From contig JANVCC010000125.1 in the NCBI GenBank assembly GCA_025345505.1, forward strand, positions 3,851,670-3,915,669: a DNA stretch of 64,000 nt, in the 5' to 3' direction. Under the pieces are notes generated by a model. That model searched no databases. It worked only from the letters and a program-made list of their open reading frames with translations, and was not told the DNA's origin. Every line of letters begins with the position of its first letter. Position 1 is the first letter of the stretch. This DNA is from Todiramphus chloris collaris (Eukaryota > Chordata > Aves > Coraciiformes > Alcedinidae). Positions 13,336-28,000 of the stretch are shown here, piece after piece. The position numbers and the translations under genes were made by a program.

Positions 13336-14595
13336 GAAGGTTAAACCTCAGAGATGACAAACGTCTAGGCATAAAAATAAATGTTATGCCTTCCTGAACC
13401 CTCTCTGTCTTGCAACGTGAGATCCTCGGTGGTACGCGTATCCCTGATGAAATACTGATTGCAAAAAACATATGCGAGCTCTAATCATTCCCCTGAGGAG
13501 AGGAAGAAACACAGTTTCAGCCAGACGATCAGAAGAAGTTTGGACTTTTGCAAGCAGTCCTAGAAAAATGATATGTGAGCAGAAAGGAGATGATGAAAGA
13601 ATTTTCACAATGTCTTACCCGGAGATATTTCATCTCTGGCCTCTGTGCCTGGATGTGTTGGGTTTATGGGCCAGATGAATGTCTACTGATACACTTCTAA
13701 CAGTAGCATTTAATAAACAGTGGAAATGGAAGGAGAGGGAAACCAGCAAGAACTTTCTGTGGTTGCACATGATTTTTGTGCCTGCTGTTTCAGCGTGTGA
13801 CTGCCACCTATACCATCCTCCGGGTTGCTACTGAGTTGTCATCCTCCGTGGGCTGCAGCGGTGACGACTCAGACATTTGGTACGGGTTGGTTGAACACCA
13901 TCCCATGTGAGGCCAGCAGAACTGACTAGCTATGCTCACACTGCAGAGCACTTCACTTGGACCTCCCCTGGGTCCCATCTGATGCCCCTTTAGCTCTGAA
14001 ATGTAACCTTCTATTTGTTTTCTGTCCATAAAGTGGTGGGTATCAGCAGAGACTCGTGTCATAGCTCGTTGGAATAATTTTCTTGTAGCCTGATGGTGAA
14101 ACTCCTCTAGTATGATGATGTTATGGGCTCTAGGACATAATTAAAAAAAATTAAAAATAAAATATATGGCACTTTCAAGCAGCACTGGGATGTGTTCTGG
14201 GTGGAAAAAGCCTATCTTAAGATAGCATGTCATCACACTAGCTTTCTGGAAAAGGCTCAGAAGCAGATTATTGCTCAGTTCTTCTGGAAATAATTCAGTC
14301 TGTAACCTGCACTGTCAAGTGCAGGGCAGCAGGAGAAGATGTAGAGAGAAAAGGAGCTGGTGCTGGGGACCCCATATCCTAAGTATCCATGAAGTTTTAT
14401 CTCACACTAGCTCTGGTCTGGTCCTATGGACAGAATGTCTATTACTGGTCAGAGTCCATGAGGTGGATGTTTGCAATGTATCTTTTAATGGAGTTTCATC
14501 CCACAATAATTTGTGAGCTCTGAGGTTGCTCTGGAAAGCAAACTAAAACACAATATGTGAGCACAATGTGTGATTCACACCAAAATATGAACCAC

Positions 14596-15197
14596 TGTGT
14601 GCCCCAGTGACCAAGAAGGCCAACAGCATCCTGGCTTGTATCAGAAATAGTGTGACCAGAAGGGATTGCCCCCCTGTCCTCAGCAGTGGTGAGACCACAC
14701 ACTAGTTTTGGGTCCCTCCCTACAGGAAAGACATTGAGATGCTGGAGCATGCCCAAAGAATGGCCATGGAGCTGGTGAATAGTCTAGAACACAAGTCTTC
14801 TGAGAAGCAACTGAGGGAACTGAGGCTTGGAGAAAAAGCAGCTCAGGGGAAACCTTATCAGTTTCTAGAACTACCTGAAAGGATGTTATAGTGAGGTGGG
14901 TGTCAAGACTCTTCTCCCAAAGAATGAGGGATAGGATAAGAGGAAACAGCCTCAAGTTGTACCAATGGGAGTTTTAGGTTGGATATTAGGAAAAAAATTC
15001 TTCCCCTCGAAGATTGCCAAGTATTGGAATAGGCTGCCCAGTGAAGTGGTGGAGTCATCATTCCTGGAGGGATTTAAAAGACGCTTAGGGACATGGTTTA
15101 GCATTGGGCTTGGCAGTGCTGGGTTAACGGTTGGACTCAATGACATCAAGGGTCTATTCCTACCTAAATGATTCTATCATTCTATTCTAGGATTCTA
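14596..15197 (+). mobile_element. CR1 LINE 3' fragment, about 600 bp
   Basis: Sense CR1 beginning in the reverse-transcriptase C-terminal part ('ccaagaaggccaacagcatc' and 'tggtgagaccacacac'). It continues through 'gctggagcatgcccaaagaa', 'ttggatattaggaaaaaaat' and 'ataggctgcccagtgaagtg' to repeated ATTCTAT tails at 15170-15197. It lies antisense to TSNARE1. Confidence 0.93.
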
Positions 15198-17079
15198 AAA
15201 CTGCCTTTCTCATACAAGCCAAAACACCTGAATAGCCACAATCTAGGTATCTCCACAAAGCAGACTGGAAGTTAACCAGCACGTGTTTAATGACGATGCT
15301 CAAGAGAGCATCAGATGGAGCGAGCCAAAACGACACTGAAAACACCAAATCAAGCACTGGCCCACTCAGCACCGAGCCTCGAAAACTCCAATTAATAAAA
15401 CTTTTCAGTGTTGCCAGGAACAACACTGGCAGTTGGAAGGCAGCGTGTTTAGGATGTGGAGATTGCCCATGAAGGGTTTTGAAGTGAAGGCAACTGATTG
15501 CAGTTCAGAGCCACGCGTCAAGTTGTGGAAGCCACAAGGGAAGAGCAAGGGGAGGTGTGAGCAAATCAATATGCAGTGGAAACAGTCCCTGCATGAGTCT
15601 GCTGGGATAGACTCTTTTTTTTTTTTGCTCTTAATACTTGCTAAGGTTCCTCTGCATTTTCAAAGAGGCCGGATGTTATTTTCACATATGCCATATTTTG
15701 CCCTCAGGCTTGCACAGTTTCCCGCAGAATTTACCCTTAATTCGCCTTAACCCCCCCTCTTCCCTAAGTATCAATGAAGACTAAGGAAACTTTTGTGATC
15801 AAATCACCAAATCAATAGGACTGCAGCCGTACAAGGACGTGGAAGATGCCTGTTCTCAGGCACTGAAACTGCAGGCTTGCACTTCATTGCATCCACATCA
15901 TTGACTGCATCGAAACTGCTTACGGAGAACACGTTCACTCTCAAACCATGTTGATATTTGAGGAAGCACTTGCTAATCCGGGTCAAAGTGTGCCAGGATA
16001 CGACCCGATGTTTCTGTGACTCTATGATATGCTCTAACAATTCAGAAGTGCAATGAATCCGTTTCTAGTGCCCTCGGTACTGCTTAACTTACTAGTGTAG
16101 GAATTACCTAGAAATTTTCCATCAGCATTTGTTAACCCGCGTGGGACTTTTTACACCTTTCTTCTGTTCAGCTTTGGTACAACACCAAGGTCCTATATAT
16201 GGTCTGCTGCTGGAGGAGAATGGAACGAACAAATGGGAAATAATTGAGAACAGAGCACTGAAGTGACTGAAAAGCAAGGGAGACCGACTTGTGACAAGGA
16301 GGATAACTGTTAGCATTTGAAGAGTTTAAAAGCCAAAGGGGAAGAAAAATTATTTGCAGGGTCCAGTGAAGTTTTACTAGGTGGAAAGAGCTGAGAATGA
16401 GAAAGGGATCTTTAGCAAGAACAGAGGGAAACATTTTATCAACTGTGAAGCCTGCTGGACCGTGAAATAGTCTCCTGAATTAAATGGTGGTAGTCCTACA
16501 GCTCAGGTCATTTTAAATTAGACTGGACAAAATACTCAAGTGAATTCTTTAGGGAACAACTCAATACCGAGTCCCAGGGATGGCCATGTCAACCTTGCAG
16601 GCAACTCTGCTGCTCGTGGCAATTAGGCTGCACCATGCTGCCGTGAAAAGAGAGCGGCTCGACGCTCACGCAGCACCAGATCTTTCACTTCGGGTTCTTG
16701 TCATGATACCGTGTTATTTATACATTATTGTGAGACAAAAACTCTCTGTGAAGAGGCAGGCAAAGCCCTCGTAAGTCAAAACCTCGGACTATTGAAGGTG
16801 ATGAAAGATATAAAATAGCTTGCATTAAACCTTCTAAACTGCTCGCATCAGTGAGAGATTTTACTGGAAATACCCCTCAGCAAGGAATGATACATAGTGA
16901 TGAGTGAAGAAGGAACATGTCTGAACTAACAAACACACTCCAACAGATTCTGTGGGCCTTTTCTTTTGTTTGTTTGCTTTATTTTTATTGTATTCCATTT
17001 TCTGTCTGCTTACAAACGCTTGACTGACAGGAGTGGAGGCTGGAATCTATCACTTCTCTTCAAAACAGACAGGGAACGA
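15198..17079. other. Intronic sequence without recognised features
   Basis: Between two CR1 copies. It contains a T run at 15616-15627 and a small CpG-rich patch near 16640-16690. No gene signal. Confidence 0.5.
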
Positions 17080-17375
17080 GCATCAGCCTGGAAAAAGAGA
17101 AGGCTCTGGGGAGACCTTATTGTGGCCTTCCAGTATCTGAAGGGGGCTACAAGAAAGCTGGGGAGGGGCTTTTAGGCTGTCAGGCAGTGACAGGACTGGA
17201 GGGAATGGATCAAAACTAGAGATAGGTGGATTCAGGTTGGACATTAGGAAGAATTTCTTCCCCATGAGGCTGGTGAGACACTGGCACAGGTTGCCCAGAG
17301 TGGTGGTGGGAGCCCCATCCTTGGAAGTGTTTAAGCCCAGGCTGGATGGGGCTGTGAGCAACCTGCTCTACGATC
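17080..17375 (+). mobile_element. CR1 LINE 3' fragment
   Basis: Sense CR1 of the subfamily with 'gggggctacaagaaagctgg', 'ggttggacattaggaagaat' and 'ggatggggctgtgagcaacc'. It is truncated at both ends compared with a full 3' UTR and lacks the octamer tail. Confidence 0.9.
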
Positions 17376-20159
17376 AACACTTCTCAACACCACGAGAGGG
17401 AACAACCTTTCCTAAAAATAAAATGCATTTTCCTCACACCTGTTGCCAGACCCCATCCAACTCTCCTTCGTTTTTTGCCAAGAGAAACATCAACTAAAGT
17501 GAAGCTCTGTTGATGGTCTCTGATTTCTTCAGGATATGCTCAACCTCTGATTAGAAACTGGAAGGAGGTATTCTCACTATATACTCACTTGCCAAAAGTG
17601 GCTTCACCAGACAGCATTGGCTCTCAAGCTCTGATGACCATGGATTACTGGAAAAATCTGTCAACCTCCTCACATCAGCCAAGATAATACCCGAGTTCTT
17701 TATAAATGCAAAAAGAAAGAAATGGAAACCTGTGGAGATATCTGAGGGAGCAGGGAGGATCCTTCTTGCTATTTACTGTGTCTTCTGACCAAAATGAGGA
17801 AGGAACGGGCTAAACAATTTATTCCCCCAACTCCCTCTGAGATGCAGGATGAAGCTTTCAGACTTGTTTTATAGGCAAGTGACTTCTTATCTGTGCCAGG
17901 GCACAGAAGGAGTTGGTGGCAGAGAAAGGTGATGTGGTCAGTTATGATAGTGTCAGGCTTGGTAGCTGACAAAATGAGTAGCTTCCTGCTTCCATGGACT
18001 GAGCTCTTATTGCTGATGTTCCTCTTATGGGGTTGGAGAGAAAAAGGGATGTAGGCAAGTCAGGATAGATGAAGTCAACCTTGATATTTCAGGGACAAGT
18101 GATCCCAACAGCAGGAGCAAGCCCTGCTCTTCATATTTGCCCTTTCCCTAGTATACTTCTGTCTCATCTACTCCCCAGTCTTTGTGGTAGGAGAATGCTC
18201 AGTGCTGCGTTAACAGCCAGGGAAGCACAGGAGTGGGATGGGAGACTGCTACAAAAAAGGGTTCTGGAGGAGGTGGGATGACTTGGTGGCTACTCCAAGG
18301 TGACTCACCCGTGGTGGTGGAGACCGTGAAAGGTTCATCTAGTCTTCCTTTTTGATAACCTCTGCAGAAGCTGTTTGCATGGGGAGGATCGCTGGAGGCT
18401 TTCTGAATCAACGTGGCATTCAACATCTTTTTAAACAGATCTTCCCATCCACCAGCTGAAAATTCTGAAGCTCTCCGTTCACTTATTACCCATTTCTTCT
18501 GAAAGTTTTTATCTCCTTCCATTTCTTACATGACCACAGGTGCCAATGAAAGGCCTGGGATGCTAAATCAGATGTTATTTGCGCCAGCACTGAGCACTGA
18601 CAATGCACACTGCAGTTCAGCTCATGTATTTCTGATGGCACATTTTACAGTGCTATATATAAAGTTGTTATGGCATCTATTATTCACTGCCAATACAGTT
18701 CAAGTTAAAATAGGTTTTATGTAACAGTTCAAAGCAATATTTTAAGAAATAACACTTGTGTCAAGGCTGCTGTGTCCTACCAGATTTTGACATTTCCAAG
18801 CAATAAAGATCTTTATCCGAAATGTAAGGTTTTGGCGAGACATCTCCTTTGCAGACTTCCCTATGCTTAATCTGCAGGCAATAGCAAAAGCAGCACATTT
18901 AAATAAAATGAACAGCCAGCTGAACTTTTGACATGGCTGTTATCTTTCTAGGTGGAAACTGAATGCTGGAAAGTGCCTCAAGGGATGTTCATGACAGAGA
19001 ACAATGTCCCATTAACCTGAACCTTTGAAGAGATTCTGGAGATGTGGAAAACACACAAGTAGGAAAAAGTCATTGGAACATTGAGAAGATGTCTATTATG
19101 GGCACAATTTTATATCTGTTTCTCAGGACACAAGTCAGGAAAGGAATTTATTTCCTAATTTCTTCAGCAATGAAAAAGGTTTTATAACTGTTCTTGCAAA
19201 GAGGGCAAATTCAGTGTCTCTTAAAAAAAAAAATGAAAAGGCCCATTACTGGTACAAGCACCATCAGCTTCCTCAAAGTTGTGCGCTCATTAGTGTGGTC
19301 CAGGAGATATGATAATCTGGCAATGCTCTTTGACCTCTTCTGTGCTGCTTAAGATCTAAATGTTTCTGGTGCTGGATATACAGAAACACAGAAATCCCAG
19401 CAAGACCAAACTACTTGCATAAGGTATGTTTTGCACAGCTCTGTTCTTCACTCTGGTCCCGAAAGAGCAAAGGATTGCAAATCCTATACCTCAATTTGGC
19501 AATAAATTTAGTTTATTAGGTGTGTTTGACAGTTAGGAGTAATGTGTCCTTTTTACCTTCTCGGTTACTCATTGATTTTGAAAACATATTGGGAAAATGT
19601 TGTAAGGGTGACTATGAGCACAGCGAGTCCCTTCTCTGTATACCCACAACTTCTCAAGAAATCATGGAAGTTTTAATGTGCTAGATGAGTCCTTTCACAA
19701 GAAATATGTCCATGTGGGTCAACAAAGAACAAAACCCAGTGAAAATTACTTAAAATCACCATCTGCTTATTCAAGTACAGCCGGGGAGAGGTACAACACA
19801 GTCCAAAAATCCATCTCATTTTCATTGTATCTCTTTCAAGAGAGATGTTAAATAAAATACTATCAGTCCTAAATGTTTTCCTCTTGCAGAGAAATGTTCC
19901 AATAATGGAACATACTCGTGAAATGCAGTCCTCCTTACAGGATGAACGCGGAGCTCAGATAGCAAAGCAAAACAGATGCAGGAGATGGGGAAAAAAATAG
20001 GCAAAGAGGAAGTGCACACATTCTCAGGAGGCAGAAGGCTGAACAACATTCACTGCTTAAGCTGAGGAAGTTCTTACCTGTGTAGGTTAAGTCGTTCAGA
20101 GGTAAACTCATATTAAGCAGAAAGCTATAGAGGATCTACCACATCAATAGATACACAAC
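17376..20159. other. Intronic sequence without recognised features
   Basis: No gene or repeat recognised. A consensus-like donor on the minus strand (CACAG followed by GTAAGAAC, at about 20085) has no convincing exon before it. Confidence 0.5.
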
Positions 20160-20421
20160 CTGCACGATAGGTGAGCGTTGCATTTATTGAGAAGCAGGGC
20201 CAGGACTGGATTCACTCAACTCGCCCTGAAGCAGCCCACCAGAGCCACCTGGTCCAGAGCAGCTCGAGGCAGAGATACCCCACTGTGACACAGAAACAGG
20301 ATTTAACCAGCAAAATAAGGATCTCTCTAAGGACGACGTGAGTGCCCCTCTTGATCTTCCAAAAGCTGGTGTGCTTGAGGATGGCTTTGAGTTTTTCAAA
20401 CTCCACTGCTTAATGGGCTAA
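20160..20421 (-). other. LTR-like block or candidate alternative last exon
   Basis: On the minus strand, two overlapping open frames of 64 and 71 codons end within 30 bp of each other. An AATAAA signal at 20188-20183 overlaps the TAA stop of the second. If an acceptor at about 20422 (ATTAAGCAG) were used in phase 0 from the exon at 21826, an open frame would run without interruption to that TAA (…ELSESSPGPASQ). A solo LTR with its poly(A) signal is an equally good explanation. No known domain is seen, and the product has no transmembrane anchor in that frame. Confidence 0.25.
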
Positions 20422-21612
20422 TGCTAAATGTGGGTTTTTACTGGGAAGGACGGGGCAACTTAAAGATGGAAAGAAAAAGGCAATGATTCCATTTCAAACA
20501 AATGGATCACAACAATATCCTTCGTATCCACAACACCATTATAGAAATATGTTTACTACCACTCTTCCTGAGCATCAAGTGCACGGACATCCCAAAACAT
20601 GCATTTTCTTGCTCCAAGGTTCCCTAGAGTTTGTCCTGGTGGAGACAAAGAGATTCCTGAAGCATGAAAGGACAATTCACACCCAAGGATACTCAGTGTG
20701 AGAATGTTCTTTAACAGTTTCATCCCTAGTAACGTACTCGAGCCCACAAAGCTCAATCATCTCTATTCAGCAAACAGTAACAGAAATCAGACATATGCTG
20801 ACCTCGACCCACTCCTATAAAACTATTAATATTTCTTATTTACAGCGTTGAATTCTACGTAGCCATCACTGTTTGCAGAGACCAAAGCCTCAAAGCACCA
20901 TTCCACAGCAGGAAAGTTTGTCCCCTTTTTGCACTAACTCAATCACAATTCCTGCTATACTGCAACCCAAATCTATTCTGATAAAATTAGCTCAATCCAA
21001 TTAAAGGACAAAGTATAGTCCTTAATTAGATGTTCTGATTATTCCAAAGCCCACTTTTTTTTTTTTTGGTTCATCTTGAGTTTAGGCCTGCACAAGCATA
21101 CAAATTAGAACGATTCTAAATGTTCTTGTTTTACTCATTTATTGCTTAAGTTTGAGTAACAAGAGTTTCCCAAAAGCATTAAAAAGAGAAGTATAAAAGG
21201 AAAAATGTGGGATGTTTAACTTATTCAGACCTCTTTTTGTTCCTTTTTTTCCTGTTTTATTTATACCACTTCAAAAAAAAAAAAAAAAAGGAAGGGAATT
21301 AAAATAGTATGTCTTCTTTTAACTACATTAAGAATGCCCAAATACTTTGATAAAGCAAAAATATTGAATTATTTGAAAAAGTTAACAAGTTATTTCCTTT
21401 CCTTCTCCTATTATTCTCTCTAATGCTAAAACTGAATATTTTCTGTCTCTGCCAAATCCCAGTTTCAAGTTTGCACGTACCAAGGAAGTTTTTTTAGCTG
21501 CAGAACCAAGCTCAATGGAACTACCCCACTTCAGACTCTATTATGGAAGACTCACCGAGTTTAAAAAATCCACAAACCCCAAACACGTTAATTAGCCCAT
21601 CAACATTAATTA

Positions 21613-22077
<465 letters not shown>

Positions 22078-25000
22078 CTAATATAATAGATTGCAAAAAG
22101 GCAAAGAGAAGAGTAAGTTATGTGAGAGAAAACACATCAAGTCTTGAAGGAAGTCTTAGGACCTGAAGCCAGATCTCCTGAGCTCCATTAAAGCCCCAGA
22201 AACCAATTTCAATTTTCCAACAGTTCTGACACAACAAAATGTTTACATGCATTTGAAAAATGACACCTTTAACTGCTTGATTTTCCTGCAGATTCTTCTG
22301 GAATTAGAGACTCTCTCGGGCAGACATAAAGCCTATGCATTTGTCTGGAAGTCTTTATGATCAAGCTTGCAACACTCACCATAACAGAGGATCCCACTGT
22401 GTCCAGTTATGAGATAAACTAAATACAGCTAAAAAAAAGGGAAAATCATTTCAATCATGCGACCACACAGTCACCAGTTTGAGCAACTCATCGTTCCACG
22501 ACGTTCACTCTATAGAGCTGACCTGGTTTGGCTGACACATCAGATGCCATTTTCTAGGTAGCTAGGTGTTCGTGCTACCTTCAGGAGCTGTGCTTGTGTT
22601 CAGACCCAGATCTTAAGAGCCTGTTCATGATCAGTTGCATCTACACTAAAGGCAGGGGCAGTGGTTTATCACGGTCTTCTCCTCCCAGCCTTTAGCTTCT
22701 GTTCCTATAGAGATGTTAGCTTCAGTCTAGACTACACTCAAGAGAATGAACTGACGCAATTTGGTTTGGAGCATCAGGAGGTTGAGCTCAAGTTCTAAGC
22801 TAACAGGCAGTGCTAAAGACTCCAGTTCTACAACTGCACGAGTGTTTTGCTTAGAACAATGCACGTGGTCCTTTAAGCTGGCCCTGAGCTGAGCTTTGAC
22901 TTCTAATCAAAAGTTATCATAAAAAAAGCAATCCAGGTGTTTCCCAAGTTGAAAGACGAAACGTCGGTCGGGACAGCACATCCTTGACCTGAATATCCTC
23001 AAAATCCCTGAAAGCTACAGGAGAAAACAAGGAAAAGAATTCAGAGGGATGCTCAGTCCTCTGAACGAGGGCTTATCCGAAGCACAAAAGCCAGGGTTTT
23101 TCAATGAGTTGTGCCTGAGAAACAAAAGCCTTTGCTGTCTTACCGCGGCTACGTTTTCAGAGATACTAAATGCCCTGAATTCCCACAGAGTGGAGAGGAA
23201 ACAAGGCCATCTGGTAGCAGCATGGACCAAAATGCACGTGAATGGAGACTGAGAGCCACGCCTTCCTACGTAGATAAGCATTTCAGGGGAAGATAACGAA
23301 TTTAAAAGCTTTCAAATGTTTCCTGCCCTCTGACGTGGGAGCACAAAATTACCAGGAGAGGCAGCAGTACAGCAACCAACTCTTCAAATTGTACAAGTCC
23401 ATGTAATACCACAGTCGTGTCCCAAATGTGCTTGATCTTGGCCTGTGTCAACTCTATTAGTCACCCTTTGTTGGTCCTAGTGTCTGTAAATAACACATCC
23501 CCCCAAATAATCCAGAGAGTGTAATGCAAGTGATGCTGCTCAGTCATCTCTTACAAAAGCCAGCTATTCATGTGTTTAAATAGATAATGGTCTAGACACA
23601 GATGTTTTTCTCTAAACAAAGCAGTGGCTTAAGTTAATTTCAGAGCTGCTGAAGGCAATTAGGGGAGTTTGCATCCTTAACAGTGTTCGAGAAAATCCAA
23701 CCACGGCTGCTCAACGAGTAAATCAGGAAACAACAGGATGCAGGGAGGGGGGGCTGAAATTTCCTTCCAGACATAGAAATGGGCTCCACAGTAACATTAG
23801 TCACCATCACCTGCTACTGAGGGATGTATGGTGGCTGGCTGTGCTAACATATTAGAAGTGATTTTGTGAGTTGATGGTACAGAGCCCCTCATTTCTGTGA
23901 TAAAATGAACAAATCCCAGAGTCAAAAGCAGGGGGGGAAATCTAATGACTTCTAATACCCCTGATTGAAAACAGCACATAGCTTGTTTTATCAGCGGTCT
24001 TTTGTTTCCTTTTGAGTCGTGATCATTGCCATGTCTGACAAAATATTTTATTTATAGCAAGAAAAGATATGATGGAGGGCACTCGCTTGGGCCTCCACTG
24101 ATCAAGTTCCTTTTGACAATGCCCTGGAAGGGACCGCAACTCCCTATCCAGGCATTTCCACGTTAAATTTGATTTAGAGCCAAATTTTCTGCCCTGTGAA
24201 TCCCTACGTAATTTTCTGTTGGATTTCCTTTCATAAATTGTTAATTGGATGTGTTTGAAGTTGTTCTTTTGTTGGAGTTTGCCTGTGGCGGATTTTTATC
24301 GAGATGCATCTATAAACCAAACTCTGCCTGTGAAAGAAATGATAGGAGACAAAAAGTTTGAGCATATCTGATATGTTGAGTAGTTCTTTTAAAATTAAAA
24401 TCTGAGGACTGAGGGTCACACGATGCTGTTATTCATCGTATCTGAAAAACTGTATCTGGGCACAACATTTTTATTCTGTTGGATAAAATCTTCTCACTGG
24501 GATAAAATCGTTGCTGCTTACAACTACATTTCTTATCAAACTTATTCCCCCACTGGGAAGATGCTATATGCAGCTGCTGATAGAGAAAAGGGTAAAAAAA
24601 TAAAATAAAAGCAGGTTTTCTCTGGATGGCGACAACTTCTGCCAGTCTCTGTACTTTATCAGGAGTAAAATCAGAAGTTGCATGTCTGAGACCCCCTCCA
24701 AAGATGACCCCTTCCTAGCCCTGTGACTGTCTCACTCCCCATTTGTATATTGGGAGGGACAGGAGGGGAGAGTTACTACACACTATTTCTTCTCCTGGTA
24801 CACAACAGTACCATCAGCTTTAGAACTCATGTCACGTAAAATCACCAAGCAAGGGACTGAAGTGACCTCTCTTCTATTTCTCATGTGGTCTTTATTCCAC
24901 CTGGAAGCAGAAATCTAACATGAACCCCCCCTGTAATGTAACATCAACCAGCCTTCATGGTTCATCTTCAGAGAGTTAGGGAATCTCCTGTAGCAGGAAG

Positions 25001-28000
25001 ATGGGTACTGGTACCGTTTCAGTCCTGTAGCTTCCTTGTACATCTCTAACGATGCCTTTTCTGATTGCTTGTTACACAATCGTTCCCCTCTCAGAAATTA
25101 AGGACGTGACATGTTGCCTGGAGATGGATGAGAAACGGCTCTTAGTGTCAGTGAAACCTTTAGTGATTTCAAAGGAAAACAACTTCTCCATACCTCATCA
25201 CAAACTGAAGATGCAAAGAACTATATAACAGAGAAGAAGAGGGAGACACACACACAGAGCCCCTCCAGCTCAGGTTAGTTACAAGTCAGATAATGAAGGT
25301 CCCCAATGTCAGCTAATGCAGATAATTGAGATTTATTGGAACTGGATATACAGACTTTGACCACTCGATGAATGACACCCTAGAGGGACAGGATGAAGGG
25401 CTGAGGAAGACATTCACACACACACCCTTCTACTTTCAGCTTCAGAATAAAGGCAGTTGAAAAACAGACATGAGTTCAGTGCCTGTGAAATTAAACATGA
25501 ACCCATTTCTACACCATCTCCATCCACTCCAGCTTCACCAGAAGCTGTGTCCTGGAGAGGACGTTTTCATTTCTGACTATGTGTGAAAACATGGGAAGAG
25601 GATACTAACAGAGTATCCTAAGATGGATGTGACAGAGCTGTTAGTACCATTAAAGTCATGAAGGTAGGACTCCTAACTAGACTGAAAACCTAATTCTGAA
25701 GATTAAGAAGGAACCCAATTTCCTCCTTTTCCAACTACTTCTCCACTCCCAAGCACATTTCAAGCAGTTGGAGCTGTCCTCATCATCACTTGGCTGTAAG
25801 ACACTTGAAACTGTCTTTGATATGGACAGCACATTTCACAGATTTGTTGTTACCTCCAAGTTTATACGAGGACAGGTAAAAGAAGTCTCACTTACGTAAG
25901 CTAATTTGGTACTACATCCTGCAGGTTGTTCCAAAGATATCTTCTGCAACCATGAAAACAGAGTATTTTAGAGCTCTTCCGTGACTCAGGTAGTAAACCA
26001 GGGAAGGTTGCTCGGTCTTCTCCAACCTCCAGAAGACTTTTGCAGCTCTAGCAGGGATATGGCCAGTTCCAGAAGTAATCAACACACCTCCCACAAACTA
26101 TCACATCTCCTTGGGTAACATTTTGGCTCTGACTTCCAAACAAAATGCAAATGCAGAGATGCTTCTCTCTTGCTTTATAGTACGTATAGACATATAAACA
26201 GCCAGGCTACACTTTACGAGGATATCCTGTTCTCACCAGCACCCAGGCTCAGAGATTCGCTTTTTATTGCATGTACAATAATGAGGCTGAAGCTCTTGCA
26301 TTAAAGATGGATAAAATACTTGAGACGGAGGGTTTCCATGCAGAACACTGCTGCAGTTATCCTGCCTGGGCCCCACACATTTTCAACAGTACATTGGCAC
26401 TGCAAGCTGCCCGGGACAAAAATGTCACGGAGCAGCCAGCTCGACCTGCCTACCTACAACTTACAGCTAGGTTAAAAAGACAGATAAATCGGATTAGATG
26501 ATCTTTCTCAAGCCATCCTTCCAAAACAACTAACCTTGCAGTCTGAATGAGATTTAGGGTTGTATCTCGCCAAGCAAAGGCCCAAAGCAATTACAGGTAG
26601 AAAGGCCTCGGGCAGGCACAGAACAAGCAGCCTGGGACTTCTAAATCTGTTAGGGGAGTGAAATAGTGATATTACAACATTGCATTACCTGTCACACAAA
26701 AGCCCGTGGCAGTGATTGGTAACCTGAGCTCTGTTATCTTAAGGTAATCACAAATGAACCAGGGCTCGCTCTTGCTTTCCACTCAAACGTGGGCGCGTTT
26801 AAAACGACCGCAACGAGGACAACTTTTAAGTGGGGTGTTTTCAATCCTTCCTGCATGCATCACTAACGTGGGCAAATACAGGAATGAGTTCAGCATTTTC
26901 TTCTAAGTTATGTAAATTTGATTGCTCCGCACCAATGTAGCATGAGGAAAACCAGCATGGGGAAATTAGCATAAAGGGAAGGGCTGAAGTGCATTTTTAT
27001 TTAAATTAACTGGAATCTCTCATGTGTTTCTGTCTTCACTCTTGATCAAGCTGTTTACTTTTGAATGATGTGAACCTGAAATTGAGCAGGAAAATCACCA
27101 TTTCTACCAGCTTCCTCCTAGAGAATCTGCAAGAAATTGCAGGGAAAATGTAATAGCAGAAACTATTTTGCTAGTTTGCTTTTCTGCATTTATAAATTTA
27201 ATCGTTCAAATCTCTGCAGTCATGAAGAATAAGAAAACCCAGTTAGTTTCCAGGAACTTGAAGAGGCTTTGTAACCGAGCACCTGGTTCACACCTCCTAC
27301 TGTTTTCGTCGTCTTTATTTTTCCTTCAAGATTTTATTACTTCACCACATTCATTCTGAGCAATCCTGACCTCATCACCTAGGGCTCCTGTAGTTCAGAG
27401 CTGATCTTTCTGTACTCGGGGTGAGAGAATTAGACCACACATCTGTGGTAGATGAAGAAAAAGAAAATAAGCCAGGGGCCTGGGGTGTAGCTCTCTGATA
27501 ACCAACATGCTTCTAAGAAGCAGAGCATATTTTCACCCCAAGGTGAAGACCAAATGTAGGAGGAATGCCCTTCCTACAGGCTTAGATAGTAATTTGCTCA
27601 TGGAGATCATCAGCTTCTAGGATATACTTCAGTTGATCGTGAGGGCTACATCTTCTCATGTATTTTCACCCTGTGTAATTCTTACAGATGTCCCATCAGA
27701 GAGGGAAGGTGCAGTTTGTTCTGTTCCCATTTCCAGTTCTCATTTTTTATTTAATTTGGCAACTTTATTTACCATGCAAATAGATGGTCCCATGGCAATG
27801 TGAGTGGAATGAAACAGTAACCGTGAAGAGAAGTATAGATTTCCCCCCTTTGTAATCTAACATCTTTTTATTTTCCAGCCCATTTCATTGAGTGACTGAA
27901 GCCTGATTACACGTGTCTACACCCATCCTTCTCAAAGCCAACTGCCTGTGCCATCACTAGCTTCAGGTGCCATCTCTATACATGCAAAGCAAGTGGATAA

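Noticed and set aside
15804-16040. Minus frame with a 'DAVNDVDAMK' stretch, briefly considered as the next SNARE exon
   Set aside because: It lacks the heptad pattern and the conserved positions of the Qa-SNARE motif, and there are no fitting splice sites.
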